DNA from: Marchantia polymorpha subsp. ruderalis
Lineage: Eukaryota > Streptophyta > Marchantiopsida > Marchantiales > Marchantiaceae
DNA: 64,000 nt
Reading direction: 5' to 3'
NCBI GenBank assembly: GCA_037833965.1
Contig: AP031352.1
Coordinates: forward strand, 23,540,501 to 23,604,500
Both the position numbers and the translations under genes were made by a program. The notes below the pieces were generated by a model, which had not been told where the DNA came from, ran no database searches, and worked only from the letters and a program-made list of their open reading frames with translations. Below, in pieces: positions 10,741 to 21,945 of the stretch; the first letter of the stretch is position 1, and each line of letters begins with the position of its first letter.

Positions 10741-13700
10741 TATCACAAGTGAAAATTAGGTTGATGATATTGAAGTTTTATTAATCAAATTTCATGTTCT
10801 CCAATTTTGGATGATCTTAATTTTCTGGTGAAGTTGCTCAAGAATAACCAGATGTAATCTTTCTTCTCAAAATACTTATTTTCAAAATTATATTACACGT
10901 GTGTGATAGAGCTTTTCCTTGTGTCATATCATTGAATCAATAATGATGAATCTCTTTATCAATAATATTTGTGAATGGAGATTTGTTCTTGTTAGTATGG
11001 GGAGACTTGCTTCTTTCAATCATCTCAGCTAATAAAAAAAATATCACTCTTGAAGATAACTTTACAATCATTTGATATCATAGTCTATAACCCTTCATAC
11101 CACTAGATTACACACTTCTTGGAGGTAGTATAAGCCTTAGTTCTATTTTCTTATGTATGAGATGATAAGAAGTACAATCCAAAATTCTCAAACCAAAAAA
11201 CATCCTAAAGTTCATACTTAAATTACTCATGTTGGAGACGTTCACATTAACATTGTAAAAAGAAAATATTGTTGACTTTTGCCACTGTCTTGTTTGGTAA
11301 AGAAGAAATGACTTCAAACTTTTTCATGACTTGTGAACTTCCTCGAGTTTGGATGGAGACTTGCTCATTGTTATCAAAACAGAACTTGATCCGATACTTC
11401 GTATGTCTAGTTCAAGTATCAACCCAACCTTGTCTTGTTAGTACTCAGTTGTCCGCCTCATATTCGACTCGCAACTTTGAACATTTTTACAGGTTTATAA
11501 GCAAGAAGTAAAAAGGCCCTCTTACTTATAGCCCTAGGATTGCAGCATCGTTTCCAAGGTGAAAAATTAATAGGACGTCTTAGAAGGCACTTTTATGCGT
11601 ACCTTAATGATTTGAAACCCGGTACTGTACTCCAATATACCGAGCCTCAGGTTTCGATTCATCATTCTTGAGCTACCTGTTATTAGTTATTGCTTCAGAG
11701 AAAGAAGGGTACCTTCGTACCTTTACTTTGAGTTATGAAAATTATTTGCTCTCACTATGTCTTATTTCAAAGACAAAGGGGGTGACTTAGGGGAACAAAT
11801 TGTGACTCATACACTCATTTGGCCTTCGGGGCTTTGGAGTGAACAGGTAAAAGATAATTGGAAAGTGGTTGAGCAATGTAATCTAATAAAAGATTCCTTC
11901 GTTAGAGTTCCACCTTCCGTCATTCTTTATCAAGGGATTTGAAACAAACAGTGAGGTTCGCTTAAAATAGTGAAGGTTTGATGAGTGTATCAGCGATATA
12001 CAAACATTCACTTTGTTTATTGAGCGGTTGACCTCAGTATCGTGATATCGCGATTCGTGTCATAGAGCTACTAATACTTAACCAGGTACTGCATACTTAA
12101 CCAGTACTTCTACCACTCCATTTTGTTTTCTTTCAATATCCTTGTTCGGTATGGATGATCCGATACTAAAATGCTCTAACATCATGCAATAAACGAGAAA
12201 ACAAGTAGACGTGCTTGGATGCGTGTCAAAATACTAGAAGTGATAAATAAACTCCTTATCACTGTTGTTCATCCATGCAAGACGTGGTATCTTTTTAAAA
12301 ACCTAAGTGACGTTTGCAGCATCCGGTACAGTCAAGTCCTATTCCTTTGAATGTTAAATACTACTACATATACTAAAGTTATATACCACAGTGAAGTCCA
12401 AATGTTCCATGAGAATCTCTACATTGAGCCTTGTCACAAGGTTTAACCGTTAGGGCATCTGCCAACTATCCGTGTTATCGTGGCTAGTAAGTCCTCAAGG
12501 CTTCCATTCAAAGCTGGACTCTAATTAGAATGATGTGCTAGTAAAAGCTGTGTGAATTACATCTATCGCTACTTCACAGAGTAAGCTTATGCGAATAACC
12601 CAGGAGTTAAGCATCATGACATCAATTCATCTGTCTCAAGGATTTCTGCTTTCTATCTTCGTGAAAATGAGCCAGAGATACACTACTGCGCAACCAATGC
12701 TGAGATCTTTTATCTCTCAATTCGTGAAACATTGTATAGACATACACACATGTGCATGCAATGAGTGATTTCCTCAAGTATGGGAAATGTTACTGCAGTT
12801 GTTACAATCCCTGCTATTGTCCCTTATGTTGTTATCCCGATACGAGGAAGAAATACGTTGTGTTCAACAAAGAGCTTTGTTGAACCTCTGTCTATCGTTT
12901 CTGCAGACATAGAAGCTTCTCTCCCTCCTTGCTCATTATCATGTCTTTGTAGGCTCGGAATGGGATAACATGAAAAGATAATAGACAGAGGTTCAACAGA
13001 GCTCTTTGTCTTACCCAAGGGGAGCTAAAAAGGAAGTAACATGCTTCTTGGACAAGGAGTTTGTTATTACCATTCTTCTGAATCTTCCCGTAACCAGCCG
13101 CTGGTCATCCTCTTGGACGTGAGCAGATTGAATTGGCCTATTCTGACGTTGACATTCAAGCAATCTAACAAGACAGGTATTGGGATCATGAAGCTCAAAC
13201 ACCATTCAAACATCAGCTTTAGTTTCACAGCAAACATGAAAAGCTTCTACCCTCGACAAGCAATGCCACTTACCCGCACTCCTAGTTCAACCCAGATATA
13301 CAACCTTTTCTCAAGGCGAAATTTGCAGAAGACTTTTGGAGCCCTACAAGGAATGGTGTCACACGATAGGGGAAAGATTGTAGGCAACTGTCGGGAAAAT
13401 TCGATGTCATATACTGCTACTCATGTGAGGCAGGCCGCTAAGCTTTGACTTCAAGATAAAGTCGAAGGTTAAAAGGAGGGGAATCCCAATTCAGAGGGTA
13501 CTGTTGAACAGCCGTGATCTTATGTTTCCCTTAAAAAGGCAAACGCAAAGCAAACCGGCAGGGCAAGTCGAGAGGCAAGGGAAACAGAGAAAGCAGCTGG
13601 ATATTTAAACCATCTTACCAGATTCTAGTGACAGGTGTCTCAAGAATCAGATTATGTCCCACCCTAGAAGCGATTGACATCCCCAATATATGAGGAATCA

Positions 13701-14230
13701 CTCCCATCACAACAGCACACTCCGATGGATACAAACTCCTACGCTGCCCATTCTTCGAACTCGAGCAGACAAGCACAATTCAAGAAAAATCAAAACTTGG
13801 AAGTAAGTTGGAGCCGTGCCTAACTTTACACCCACTGCTATCCATCAACTGTGATATTCCTACTATCAAGAACACACTGAACCATAAGCAGTAAAAGAGG
13901 CAATCGTGCTCTCTTTTAATCTGAACGCATTCTGCTGAAGAGATGTGTGCAGACTTTGCCTCTTATGCTCAATATGCACAAATAGATGGGCAAGAATGTG
14001 TCACGGCTTGTCGAGCAGACAAGAGTTTTAGATGAAGTTGCAGCTACAGATATACAACCTTGTACATTCCCCGACTAAACTGGTCACCATAATTTAAGTG
14101 GGGCCAGAAATGGGCTCTTCGGTGACTTCAATATGTGCTCCAGGCAAACCCTCTTTGTATCCTTCCTAAACTCCACTAATTGTACGACCTTGTGATACGA
14201 GCCCCGTCATGGAACATCACCAGAATAACT
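10741..14230. other. Unassigned mixed-composition region
   Basis: Composition is intermediate and open frames are short. The longest is plus 13041-13448 (135 codons), which carries no motif I recognise. I looked for long terminal repeats, reverse-transcriptase signatures and spliced plant families and saw none that hold up. The sequence is compatible with old transposon debris. One inverted repeat (12867-13010) is listed separately. Confidence 0.3.
12867..13010. repeat. Inverted repeat, possible 150-bp MITE
   Basis: Arms at about 12867-12895 and 12982-13010 are reverse complements with roughly three mismatches (shared core TTGAACCTCTGTCTAT). The left arm also contains a near-palindrome of its own, GTTCAACAAAG paired with CTTTGTTGAAC. 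Spacer is about 85 bp. Consistent with a small foldback element. Confidence 0.6.
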
Positions 14231-14260
14231 CCGTCAAGATGAAAGATACAAGAAAACTTA

Positions 14261-14266
14261 TTTATT
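14261..14266 (-). terminator. Poly(A) signal AATAAA for the OEP7-like gene
   Basis: On the minus strand this reads AATAAA inside GAATAAATAAG. It lies about 630 bases downstream of the stop codon at 14896 with no better candidate gene between, so a 3' UTR of about 640 bases is inferred. Two minus-strand frames within that stretch (14273-14515 and 14469-14684) show no protein family and are treated as UTR. Confidence 0.45.
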
Positions 14267-14895
14267 CACAAACTAAAACGATTCGCTTTGCATCACAATA
14301 GCACTGGTGGCATCAAAGATCGTGCCGAACATAGAAGGCGTAAAGCTGAAATTAAGAGATTGGCTCGAAGTGTGACCACCGGATTTGATTCCCACCCTGT
14401 CCGGTGATACGATGAGCAAAGTTAGCATTTTGACAATGAGAATGTTATGAGATGCAAAAACGTAGATACTATAGAGCGTTGTGACTGCCTCGGATGCATG
14501 CCTCAACAGATTCATAGAAGCTTAGGTTTCGATAGTTTGGCACATGCAGAGAGAATTCAATTCTAAACTCATCATCCAACTCCAAAGAATGGCAACGTAC
14601 GAATCGGTGCCTGCCATGCAGAGCCCATATATTTTTCTCGAAGAATGTGGATGAAAGGGAGACAAATTTACAGAAGACATGCACAGGCTGCTACCCAGAA
14701 TCAACCAAAGAGCATGCACAGGCAAGGAAGCAAGCCAGGATGGGAAAAGAGAAACGAAGCGAGCATAATTCAACATCCTCAATTTCGTGCAATTCATGCA
14801 ACAGCTTGCATTGGCCAGAGCTCAAGCGTGAGAGAGGGCAGATGAACGGGAGCCAGGGAGAAAGCTGAGCCAGAGACTGACCACGCACCTACAGA

Positions 14896-15183
14896 TCACA
14901 CTTCTTTGGGCTCGGATTTGCTGGCACCTCCGGTCAGGGGCTTCTTCACTTCGGCCTCTTCGTCTTCCTCCTCGTCCTTCTTGCCGGGAGCTTCTGAGTA
15001 ATCTCCGCCCTGGATTTGGCTTCCTCCAGCAGGAAGTTCATCATCGACGTCGTAATCGGGATTCAAGCTCCTGTCCAAAGCTGCCCTTCCACTGTCCAGG
15101 CACGGCTTGCACGCAACCTCGATGGCAGCCCAGCCCGCCAGCAACCCCAAACATGCAATTATTGCCGTGGCCAGAGGTCCCAT
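14896..15183 (-). CDS. OEP7/OEP14-type chloroplast outer-envelope membrane protein
   Basis: A 95-aa single-exon protein. Residues 4-21 form one hydrophobic, alanine-rich membrane segment immediately followed by the family signature GWAAIEVACKPCLDSGRAAL, closely like the GW-AIE-A-KPFLD--RS-I motif of plant OEP7/OEP14. Then comes an NPDYDVDDE block and an acidic/lysine tail. These proteins are signal-anchored: they have no cleavable transit peptide and insert in the outer plastid envelope through the single N-terminal span and its flanking positive charges. The start at 15181-15183 is chosen from the family. The open frame continues upstream to 15555, but that part would lie above the TATA box at 15460. 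Odd points: the acidic C-terminal extension is longer than in the flowering-plant proteins (about 64 aa), and the usual Phe of KPFLD is Cys. The assignment is fairly strong. Confidence 0.8.
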   Translation of the reverse strand: MGPLATAIIACLGLLAGWAAIEVACKPCLDSGRAALDRSLNPDYDVDDELPAGGSQIQGGDYSEAPGKKDEEEDEEAEVKKPLTGGASKSEPKEV

Positions 15184-15459
15184 CTTGGCCACCTTGCCCG
15201 CCTGCTCGTCCTTCTTCTTCGCCAGACCACCGATGTGATTATGCCTGCTCTCGATCAAATCCCCCGGCCTCGTCTCCTCTCTTCTCTTCTCTTCTCGTCG
15301 CTGCTCTGCTGCTGCTGCCGCTCGTCCTCTGTTTTCTCCACATCTGTCTGTGACTGGCGCTTGTCCCCCCTCTCCCCGTCCTGCCCCGTCCTCCCCGACT
15401 CCGTCACCGGTCGTACCCCGATGCCCAAGCAAAGGGGCCTCTAACTTATTGGCCCGCCC

Positions 15460-15465
15460 TATATA
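15460..15465 (-). promoter_or_regulatory. TATA box of the OEP7-like gene
   Basis: On the minus strand the sequence reads GGTATATAGGGCGGGCC, in GC-rich surroundings. It is about 280 bases upstream of the start codon, predicting a start of transcription near 15425-15435 and a leader of about 250 bases without an obvious intron. Upstream of it lies a repeated CATGCCATGC run at about 15543-15570. Confidence 0.5.
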
Positions 15466-15555
15466 CCTGTAAGTTGACGCACCGCGGACCCTGCGAGGTT
15501 CGCCTCCTCCGGCCCATACTCCGGACTGCTGCCCAGAGCCTTGCATGCATGCCAT

Positions 15556-18366
15556 GCCATGCCATGCAGCCTGCCTGCTTCCTCGAGGCTCCAGCCTCCG
15601 GGCTCCGCGCTCCAGGCTCCAGGCCTTCAGAGGGTCCCCGGCCTTCCCGCTCCCCTCCCCTCCACGCGGTCTGGTCCATGTACTGTACGTTCTGCGAGTC
15701 AGACCATGGTCAGTGACATGGTCGGGTTCAGCTTTGGCTTCGTCTTCTGGCTTCTCGCGCGTGACCTTCTACTTTCCTGAGGGTGCCCGCCCTTTCTCGT
15801 GAGGTCGACATGGCATTATTTAAGTCGGGTTTGGTTGTGGGTTGGGGAATCGAATCAGAGTGACTGTTCGCTTGATGGTTCCGATCATTTCCCTCTCACT
15901 AAAATATGCCTTAGGCTTGTTGCATTCAATATCGGGCCAATTTTTTTGCTAGAACCGATTTAGGCTCTTGTTGTGAAATTTATGCAAGCTCACTGATCTT
16001 AGTTCTACGAAGCATCCTGGCTTTCTGGCTTTTACAGATGCTTCTTTAACATATCGAGACATTTTACATCCATAATATTTTCACATTGGTTTGGTACTCA
16101 CTTCTACATCTATGTATTTACATGCGAACACAAGTATGTGTAATGTGATTTTTTTCTCATCCGGAGTGTCTAATTAAATGTCCAGTATGCCATTAATTAT
16201 GAGATAAGGATAAATAACCCCCATGGAATGATTTTTTACATGTCTTGGAACGGACTAAGGTTATGGAAAATTTATACTTGTTTTGTAGGGATCAAGTTGG
16301 CGAATTGTTGACGAAGTACTTTGGCGAGTTTTGTGGTTACAAATCTTGCATGTGAAAAATTTACAAATATAATATTTTCATTGTCATGGATGAATGTCAA
16401 AGAAAGTGGCAGCTCTCCCTAATTAAACACATTACTTCATTATCACTTTAGTCAAGATTTTTATTCATCAAGTTTTACATGTTAATGGGAGTGTGCAAGA
16501 GCTTCTTATATGTTAATAAATATTATTTATTGTTTTTTTTACACTTTTATTTGCAATTTTCCTAACAAATTAACTGAATTTTGTAAATATTTTATTTTTT
16601 TCCCCGTTTCAATCCCAATTTTTTTTTCTTGTACATAGTTTGATTTAAGTAATTAAGACATTTAAAATTAGTTTGAATAAAAAATTGCAGTTTCATATCA
16701 CCTCTTTCAATCATGCCATGTTTTATTTCATACAAGATTAAATTTTTCTCGCTCAAAGAGTAAACACTTGATTTAAAAAACCAAATATGAGCCATATTGT
16801 ATCATAATCAGATTGATGAAAACTTGTACGAACAATATATTTATATCACTTACTTACCAAATATTTTGAAGTACAAATCGGCTGTCCTCGCATGAATAAT
16901 GTCACCAGACATAGGAAAATTAATATATCATGATTTACACATATTTTGTGTATGAACGATCGCATTCTTGTGTTAAATATATTCCGTAACATAGGAATAT
17001 TATTTTTAATAATATTCTTCTACTAAAATGCATGATAGAACGTTTCATCGCATATTAAGTTTATTGAAGTGGTTCTTTTTATTACTAAATTTGATAAATT
17101 ATGTCGTCATATTATGATGTATTGTACATTTTGGAATGTTGATATGAATATATGAACATTCCAAATTTCTATCATTTTCACGCAAAACTTTTAATCATCT
17201 TATACTGTGATTCATTCAGTATAGCTTCATCCGATTCATATCAACATTCCAAAATTTAGAATCAAAATGAAAATTGAAAATTTTGGCACATGAATGTAAA
17301 AATAAATCAAAATAATATATTCTGGAACATTATTATTCACATTCTAGTAGATGTTTAATACAACCTGAAAATTTTAAAACTGTATACGTAAAACATGCTC
17401 AGATTGAACACTAACTAATAATAATTTATAGTGGTTTATCTATTTTGCAATATGAAGCTTGGTTTTTTTGTTATTTGTAAAATAAAAAGTTGAGTCTTAA
17501 CAATACTATTATGAAACTTTGAAATATTAGAAAATAATTTCTTTTAAACATGATTCATATTAAAATTTTAATCTAAATATATATGATTTCTTAATTATAA
17601 AACAAGATTAAAAAATCTGAAGCTTTTGATTTTCTCTACATATTTTTGTTTGTTAAGCATAGTTAATAAGTTTCATTGGAAATTAAGAATTTAAATTCAA
17701 GTTCTGTATTTTTACTTGATTGGAAAATAACTCTTAAATAATATTATATCTTATAAATAAATGTAATAAATTTTTTATTTAAAAGTTAATCCATTTTCCA
17801 TAGTTTGAAAATAAATAATATTAAACTTACTACAATTTTGATATTTAGGAAAAAGAATCATAGTTAACAATTTTTTTCAAGTATGATTTATCAATATATT
17901 TTTATTGATCATGCACATAATGATCATAAATTATATATTTTTCCAAAACAAATAATATATATGACTTACTTATTTTTGGAATCAAAAAATCTTTTTGTGT
18001 ATCAAAAAATCAAAAAATAAAAGATTTAAATAAATGTGCAAAATAAAATCCGATGATGCAAGTAGTTGAGAAATTAAATACATATATTTATAATAAAATC
18101 ATATGATAGAGCTCTGATGTGAAATATTATTTTGATTTTGTAGTAATCAAAACAAAAAAATTCTATATATGTTGGTTCAAAATATTTATAATATTTAATG
18201 CTTTGTTTCATTTATTCCAATTGCAAACAATTTAACAGAAGTTTTAACACAGTCAAGAAATTTAAATTATAAGTTTTATTGATTATAAATCTTATACTAA
18301 ATGACTGACTTCGTGTCGTCCGGCAATTCTGGATTGGTTGATTACATGGAGGAGCTACACCATGTG
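15556..18366. other. Promoter flank grading into AT-rich gene-free DNA
   Basis: 15556-15800 is GC-rich promoter flank. From about 15900 the composition falls steeply and there is no meaningful open frame (one 67-codon lysine-rich frame at 16592-16795 is composition noise). It contains the perfect 22-bp inverted repeat at 17128-17255 listed separately. A short GC-richer island at about 18301-18366 precedes the first copy of a long direct repeat. Confidence 0.5.
17128..17255. repeat. Perfect 22-bp inverted repeat
   Basis: The arm at 17128-17149 (beginning ATTTTGGAATGTTG) is exactly reverse-complemented at 17234-17255 (ending CAACATTCCAAAAT). A partial extra copy of the core GAACATTCCAAAT lies between. 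Perfect pairing of 22 bases is unlikely to be chance even in AT-rich DNA. Likely the ends of a ~128-bp foldback element. Confidence 0.7.
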
Positions 18367-19355
18367 GTGCTTGTTGTAAGCAAATGTCTGGCCATAGTTT
18401 TCTTCTGACCGTACCAAGGGAAGAGGCAAACCCTTATTAATTTATTATAACTTTTATTATGGCTTTTGTTAAAATAATTTGTTTTCTAATTCACAAGTTA
18501 ATTAGTTTATTAAGTTAATAAATCAATAAATATAATCCAATATATATTTAAAAAATAGTAACCTCATAAAAATATCACTTAATTTCAAAATGTAATTCAA
18601 TTGATGATAATGGTATTTCTTAAATGATAAAAAAGTGGACTGGAGACAACATCAGTTATTTAATCTAATAGTTGTAAAAAAATAAAATTATTTTATATCG
18701 AAGAAAAATGTCTAATACCAATGCATCTATAATATTATAAAAATAAAAATATACAACTAGTTATTTATTGAAGATAAAAAATTCAAATATGTATTACATT
18801 TGTTAAAAAAAATTAACAATTTAAAATGATGCGATATTTCATATTCAAAAAAACATGAAACAAATAAATAGGATGAGATAAAATTCTAAAAGACAAACAT
18901 CATTTTATATTTGGAAATTAAAACAAAAAACAAAATTAATCATATGTTACTTTATTTCAAACATTTATATTTTATTTTGTTACGATATTTATATTAAAAA
19001 CATGATTATTATTTAATTTATAATTTTTATTAAAAAATGAACAAAAAAATTTATAAAATTTTAAAATTCAATTGAATAAATCTATGAAAAACTTTAAAGA
19101 TTAATAACTACACAAATATCAACTTCAAAGAGTTGTTTAAAGAGCTTTGGACACTGAATAAAATAGTCAACTGCTATGTTACAATATGAAATAAAATAAT
19201 GTTGATGTTGATGAAACTTTAAAAACATAAAAAAATTTAGGATGAATATGAGATGAAAACTAGAATTAAAATTAAAATTAAATATATTAAATAATAATAA
19301 TATTTTGGAATTTTATTTATGAACAAAATTTAAGAGTTTGATGATAAAATTATAT
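18367..19355. repeat. Long diverged direct repeat, copy 1
   Basis: Begins GTGCTTGTTGTA, then AAGGGAAG...TTATTAATTTATTA, and can be followed block by block against 20798-21945. Shared landmarks in the same order include a stretch ending in a TCTATAATATTATAAA-type block, AAAAGACAAA.AT.ATTTTATATTTGG, TCATATGTTA.TTTATTTCA, and GGAA.TTTATT.A..A..AATTT. The two copies differ by many substitutions and small indels, so this is an old duplication or two copies of one dead, AT-enriched element. No coding frame survives. Confidence 0.65.
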
Positions 19356-19799
19356 TGCATAAATTGTGTGAATTGAATTGATAAAAAATCAAATCTAAAA
19401 CATAAAATTAATGAATTTATAGACAATAATTTGATTGTTAATAAAACAAGTCATTATATTATATATTACATTTTATAAAACTTTATAAAATTTTACGATG
19501 TTTAAGTATATAGCTTTGAAATAAAACGTAGACTTTGAGACTTGAAATCGAGTAACTTGATTTCGGAGTAGAGTTCACATTCTTGCATTGTTTAATTCAC
19601 GTCACTTTTTTTCATTCTAGAGCGTTCAATAATCAAAATTTGCGCGAGTTTTTATTTTGTAACTTTTATTTTAACAATTTTATAACAATTAAATTTGTTC
19701 AAATCATTCATATTTGTTAAAAAAATTCAAATTCAAATTTAATTTAGTAAATTTTTAAATTAATAAAGTACTTTATAAATTTAAATTTATGTAATATAC

Positions 19800-20380
19800 A
19801 GCTAAATCGACAATAAATTTGATTTCGGAATGAATTTTTTTTATTTATTATGGTTGTTTTTTATTAAAATAAACATTTTTTACAAATTATTATTAAAAAA
19901 TTTAATTTTAAAATAAAGCTTAACATAATTTTTTTTACACATAAATGGAAAATTTTAATTAATTTGAACTTTGATGTAAAAGAAAAATTTATTTCAACAA
20001 TTAAAAATACAATTATATAAAAATGATGTAAAAATCAAATACATGTCACTTCAATTTTTTTTGAAAGCTGTATCTAAAAATAAAATTTGAAAATTAATGG
20101 AAAAAATTAATTACTTTAAAACTTGATGTAAAAGAAAATTTTATTTCAACATTAATGTAATAAAATAAAAATTTAAAAATTATGTAAAAATCAAGTAAAT
20201 GTCACTTTTAAATTTATTTGAAATTATAGCTAAACAAATTTGATTTTTTTTATGGAAAAAATAAATAAATGGAAAAATATATTTATGTGAAACTTGATGC
20301 AAAAAATATATTTCTTTCAAAAACAATGTAAAAATAAAATCTTATACAAATGATGTTAAAATTGAAGAAATGTCACTTTA
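19800..20380. repeat. Degenerate tandem array, three units of about 150-175 bp
   Basis: Three successive units share the order AGCTAAA..(AT-rich)..AATTTGATTT, AAATGGAAAA, AACTTGATGTAAAAGAAA, TTTATTTCAAC, AAAATGATGTAAAAATCAA, ATGTCACTT. The AATGGAAAA landmark is at about 19943, 20094 and 20268. Units are diverged. The array sits between the two long direct repeats and may be part of one original element. Confidence 0.65.
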
Positions 20381-20501
20381 TATATTTTTTTATTTTTTTA
20401 TATAAAAAAATTAATATTAATATTTAAACATAGTATTATTAATATTCAAATATTATATTAACTTTAATTATGCTAAAAAATTCACAACGCAAATTTTAAG
20501 T

Positions 20502-20759
20502 CTGGCGCCTTACACGGTGAGTAGCTTGCACAATACAATGGCTCAACTACAGAGTCAATCAGAATCATGCTACCACCTCCTCTTCTTTTTGAGCTGAGAC
20601 TTAGCTCACTTGAATATTAGAGACCAGTAGTTCGTGAAGCGTACGTAATAATCCAGCTCAAAAATTTGAGTTCAAAAAGAATAGAAGGCGGTAGCGTGAT
20701 TCTGATTGACTCTGCAGTTGAGTCATTGTCTTGTGGCGCTTCACCGTGTAAGGCGCCAG
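20502..20759. mobile_element. GC-rich foldback element with ~90-bp arms
   Basis: Begins CTGGCGCCTTACACGGTGA and ends with TCACCGTGTAAGGCGCCAG, an exact inversion. The arms continue inward through GCTCAACTACAGAGTCAATC / GATTGACTCTGCAGTTGAG and TCAGAATCATGCTACC / GGTAGCGTGATTCTGA to about 20590 and 20670. Arm pairing is high and the central part is short. It stands out as a GC island in AT-rich DNA, suggesting a later insertion than its surroundings. No clear target duplication was seen. A 63-codon minus frame (20658-20849) overlapping its end is incidental. Confidence 0.75.
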
Positions 20760-20797
20760 CCTTACGTGTAGAAAAACTCGTGCATAAGAGTTATATA

Positions 20798-21945
20798 GTG
20801 CTTGTTGTAGGCTAGCGTGTCGCCGTGTGTTTTTTTGTGACGATCTCAAGGGAAGGGCTAGATCTTTATTAATTTATTATTACTTGTAATATGATTTGTT
20901 ACATGTAATTAATTTGTTTTTTTATTCTTAAGTTAAAATTTTCATTGATTTAAAAATTAATAAATATGTTTTAATATATATTAAAAAAATTTGTCATACA
21001 AATATCACTCAATTTAATATTTAATCTAATCTTAGACTATGGTATTTATTAAATGATATAAAATCAAAATCAAAATTGATACAATATAAGTTATTTATTG
21101 TAGTAATTGTAAAATATCAAAATTATGTTTTTATATCATACAAAAATTCCTACTACCAATACATCTATGATATTATAAATATACATAAATTAAAAATTAT
21201 TTATTTAAAATAAAATATTCAAATAAAAGTTACATTCAATTTTATAATAATATATAATGATACAAGTTTTGTGCTTAATATAAAAAAAGAAGCAAGCAAA
21301 GAGATAGGATAAAATTTCAAAAGACAAATATGATTTTATATTTGGATATTATAAAAAAAAACAAACATTATCATATGTTATTTTATTTCATACATTTTAT
21401 AGTAATATTTTTATTATAGGCATGAGTATTATTTGATTATGTATCAATTCAATAATTAGACAAAATATGTATATTTATAAAGATATCGATTGAATATAGT
21501 TATCATCATTTCTGGAAAATTCATATTTACTCAAAAAACAACTTCAATTAATTAGTTTAAAAAACATTAAACATTAAACTGAATAATCAATTTTAATATC
21601 AACGAATAAAATAAAATAATGTTGTTGTTAATGAGAATTTGAAAACTTTAGAATTCCATAAAAAACAATCATTTATTAATCAAATAATATTATGATTTTT
21701 AGATAATTGAAAAAAAAATTTATATTATTATTAACAACTATGAAGTATGAAAGAAACATATATATATATATAATATTAAATAAATTGACACATAGATCAA
21801 ACTTGTAACAAACAGAAATTTTAGGTCGGATATAAGATGACAACTGCAAATATAATATATCGTATGTATTATATAATTAAAATAAATATTATATTGGAAC
21901 TTTATTGATTACAAATTTGAAGTGTTTGATGGTATAATAATATAG
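20798..21945. repeat. Long diverged direct repeat, copy 2
   Basis: Second copy of the sequence at 18367-19355, beginning GTGCTTGTTGTAGGC and followed by AAGGGAAGGGC...TTATTAATTTATTA. The offset grows from 2431 at the left end to about 2585 at the right, through accumulated indels. It includes an (AT)n run at about 21760-21772. Non-coding now. Confidence 0.65.

Noticed and set aside
13041-13448. 135-codon plus-strand frame
   Set aside because: No domain, signal peptide or splice context; composition unremarkable.
15184-15555. Upstream in-frame extension of the OEP7-like protein
   Set aside because: It would start above the TATA box at 15460 and is Gly/Arg/Ala-rich without family similarity; the family start is at 15183.
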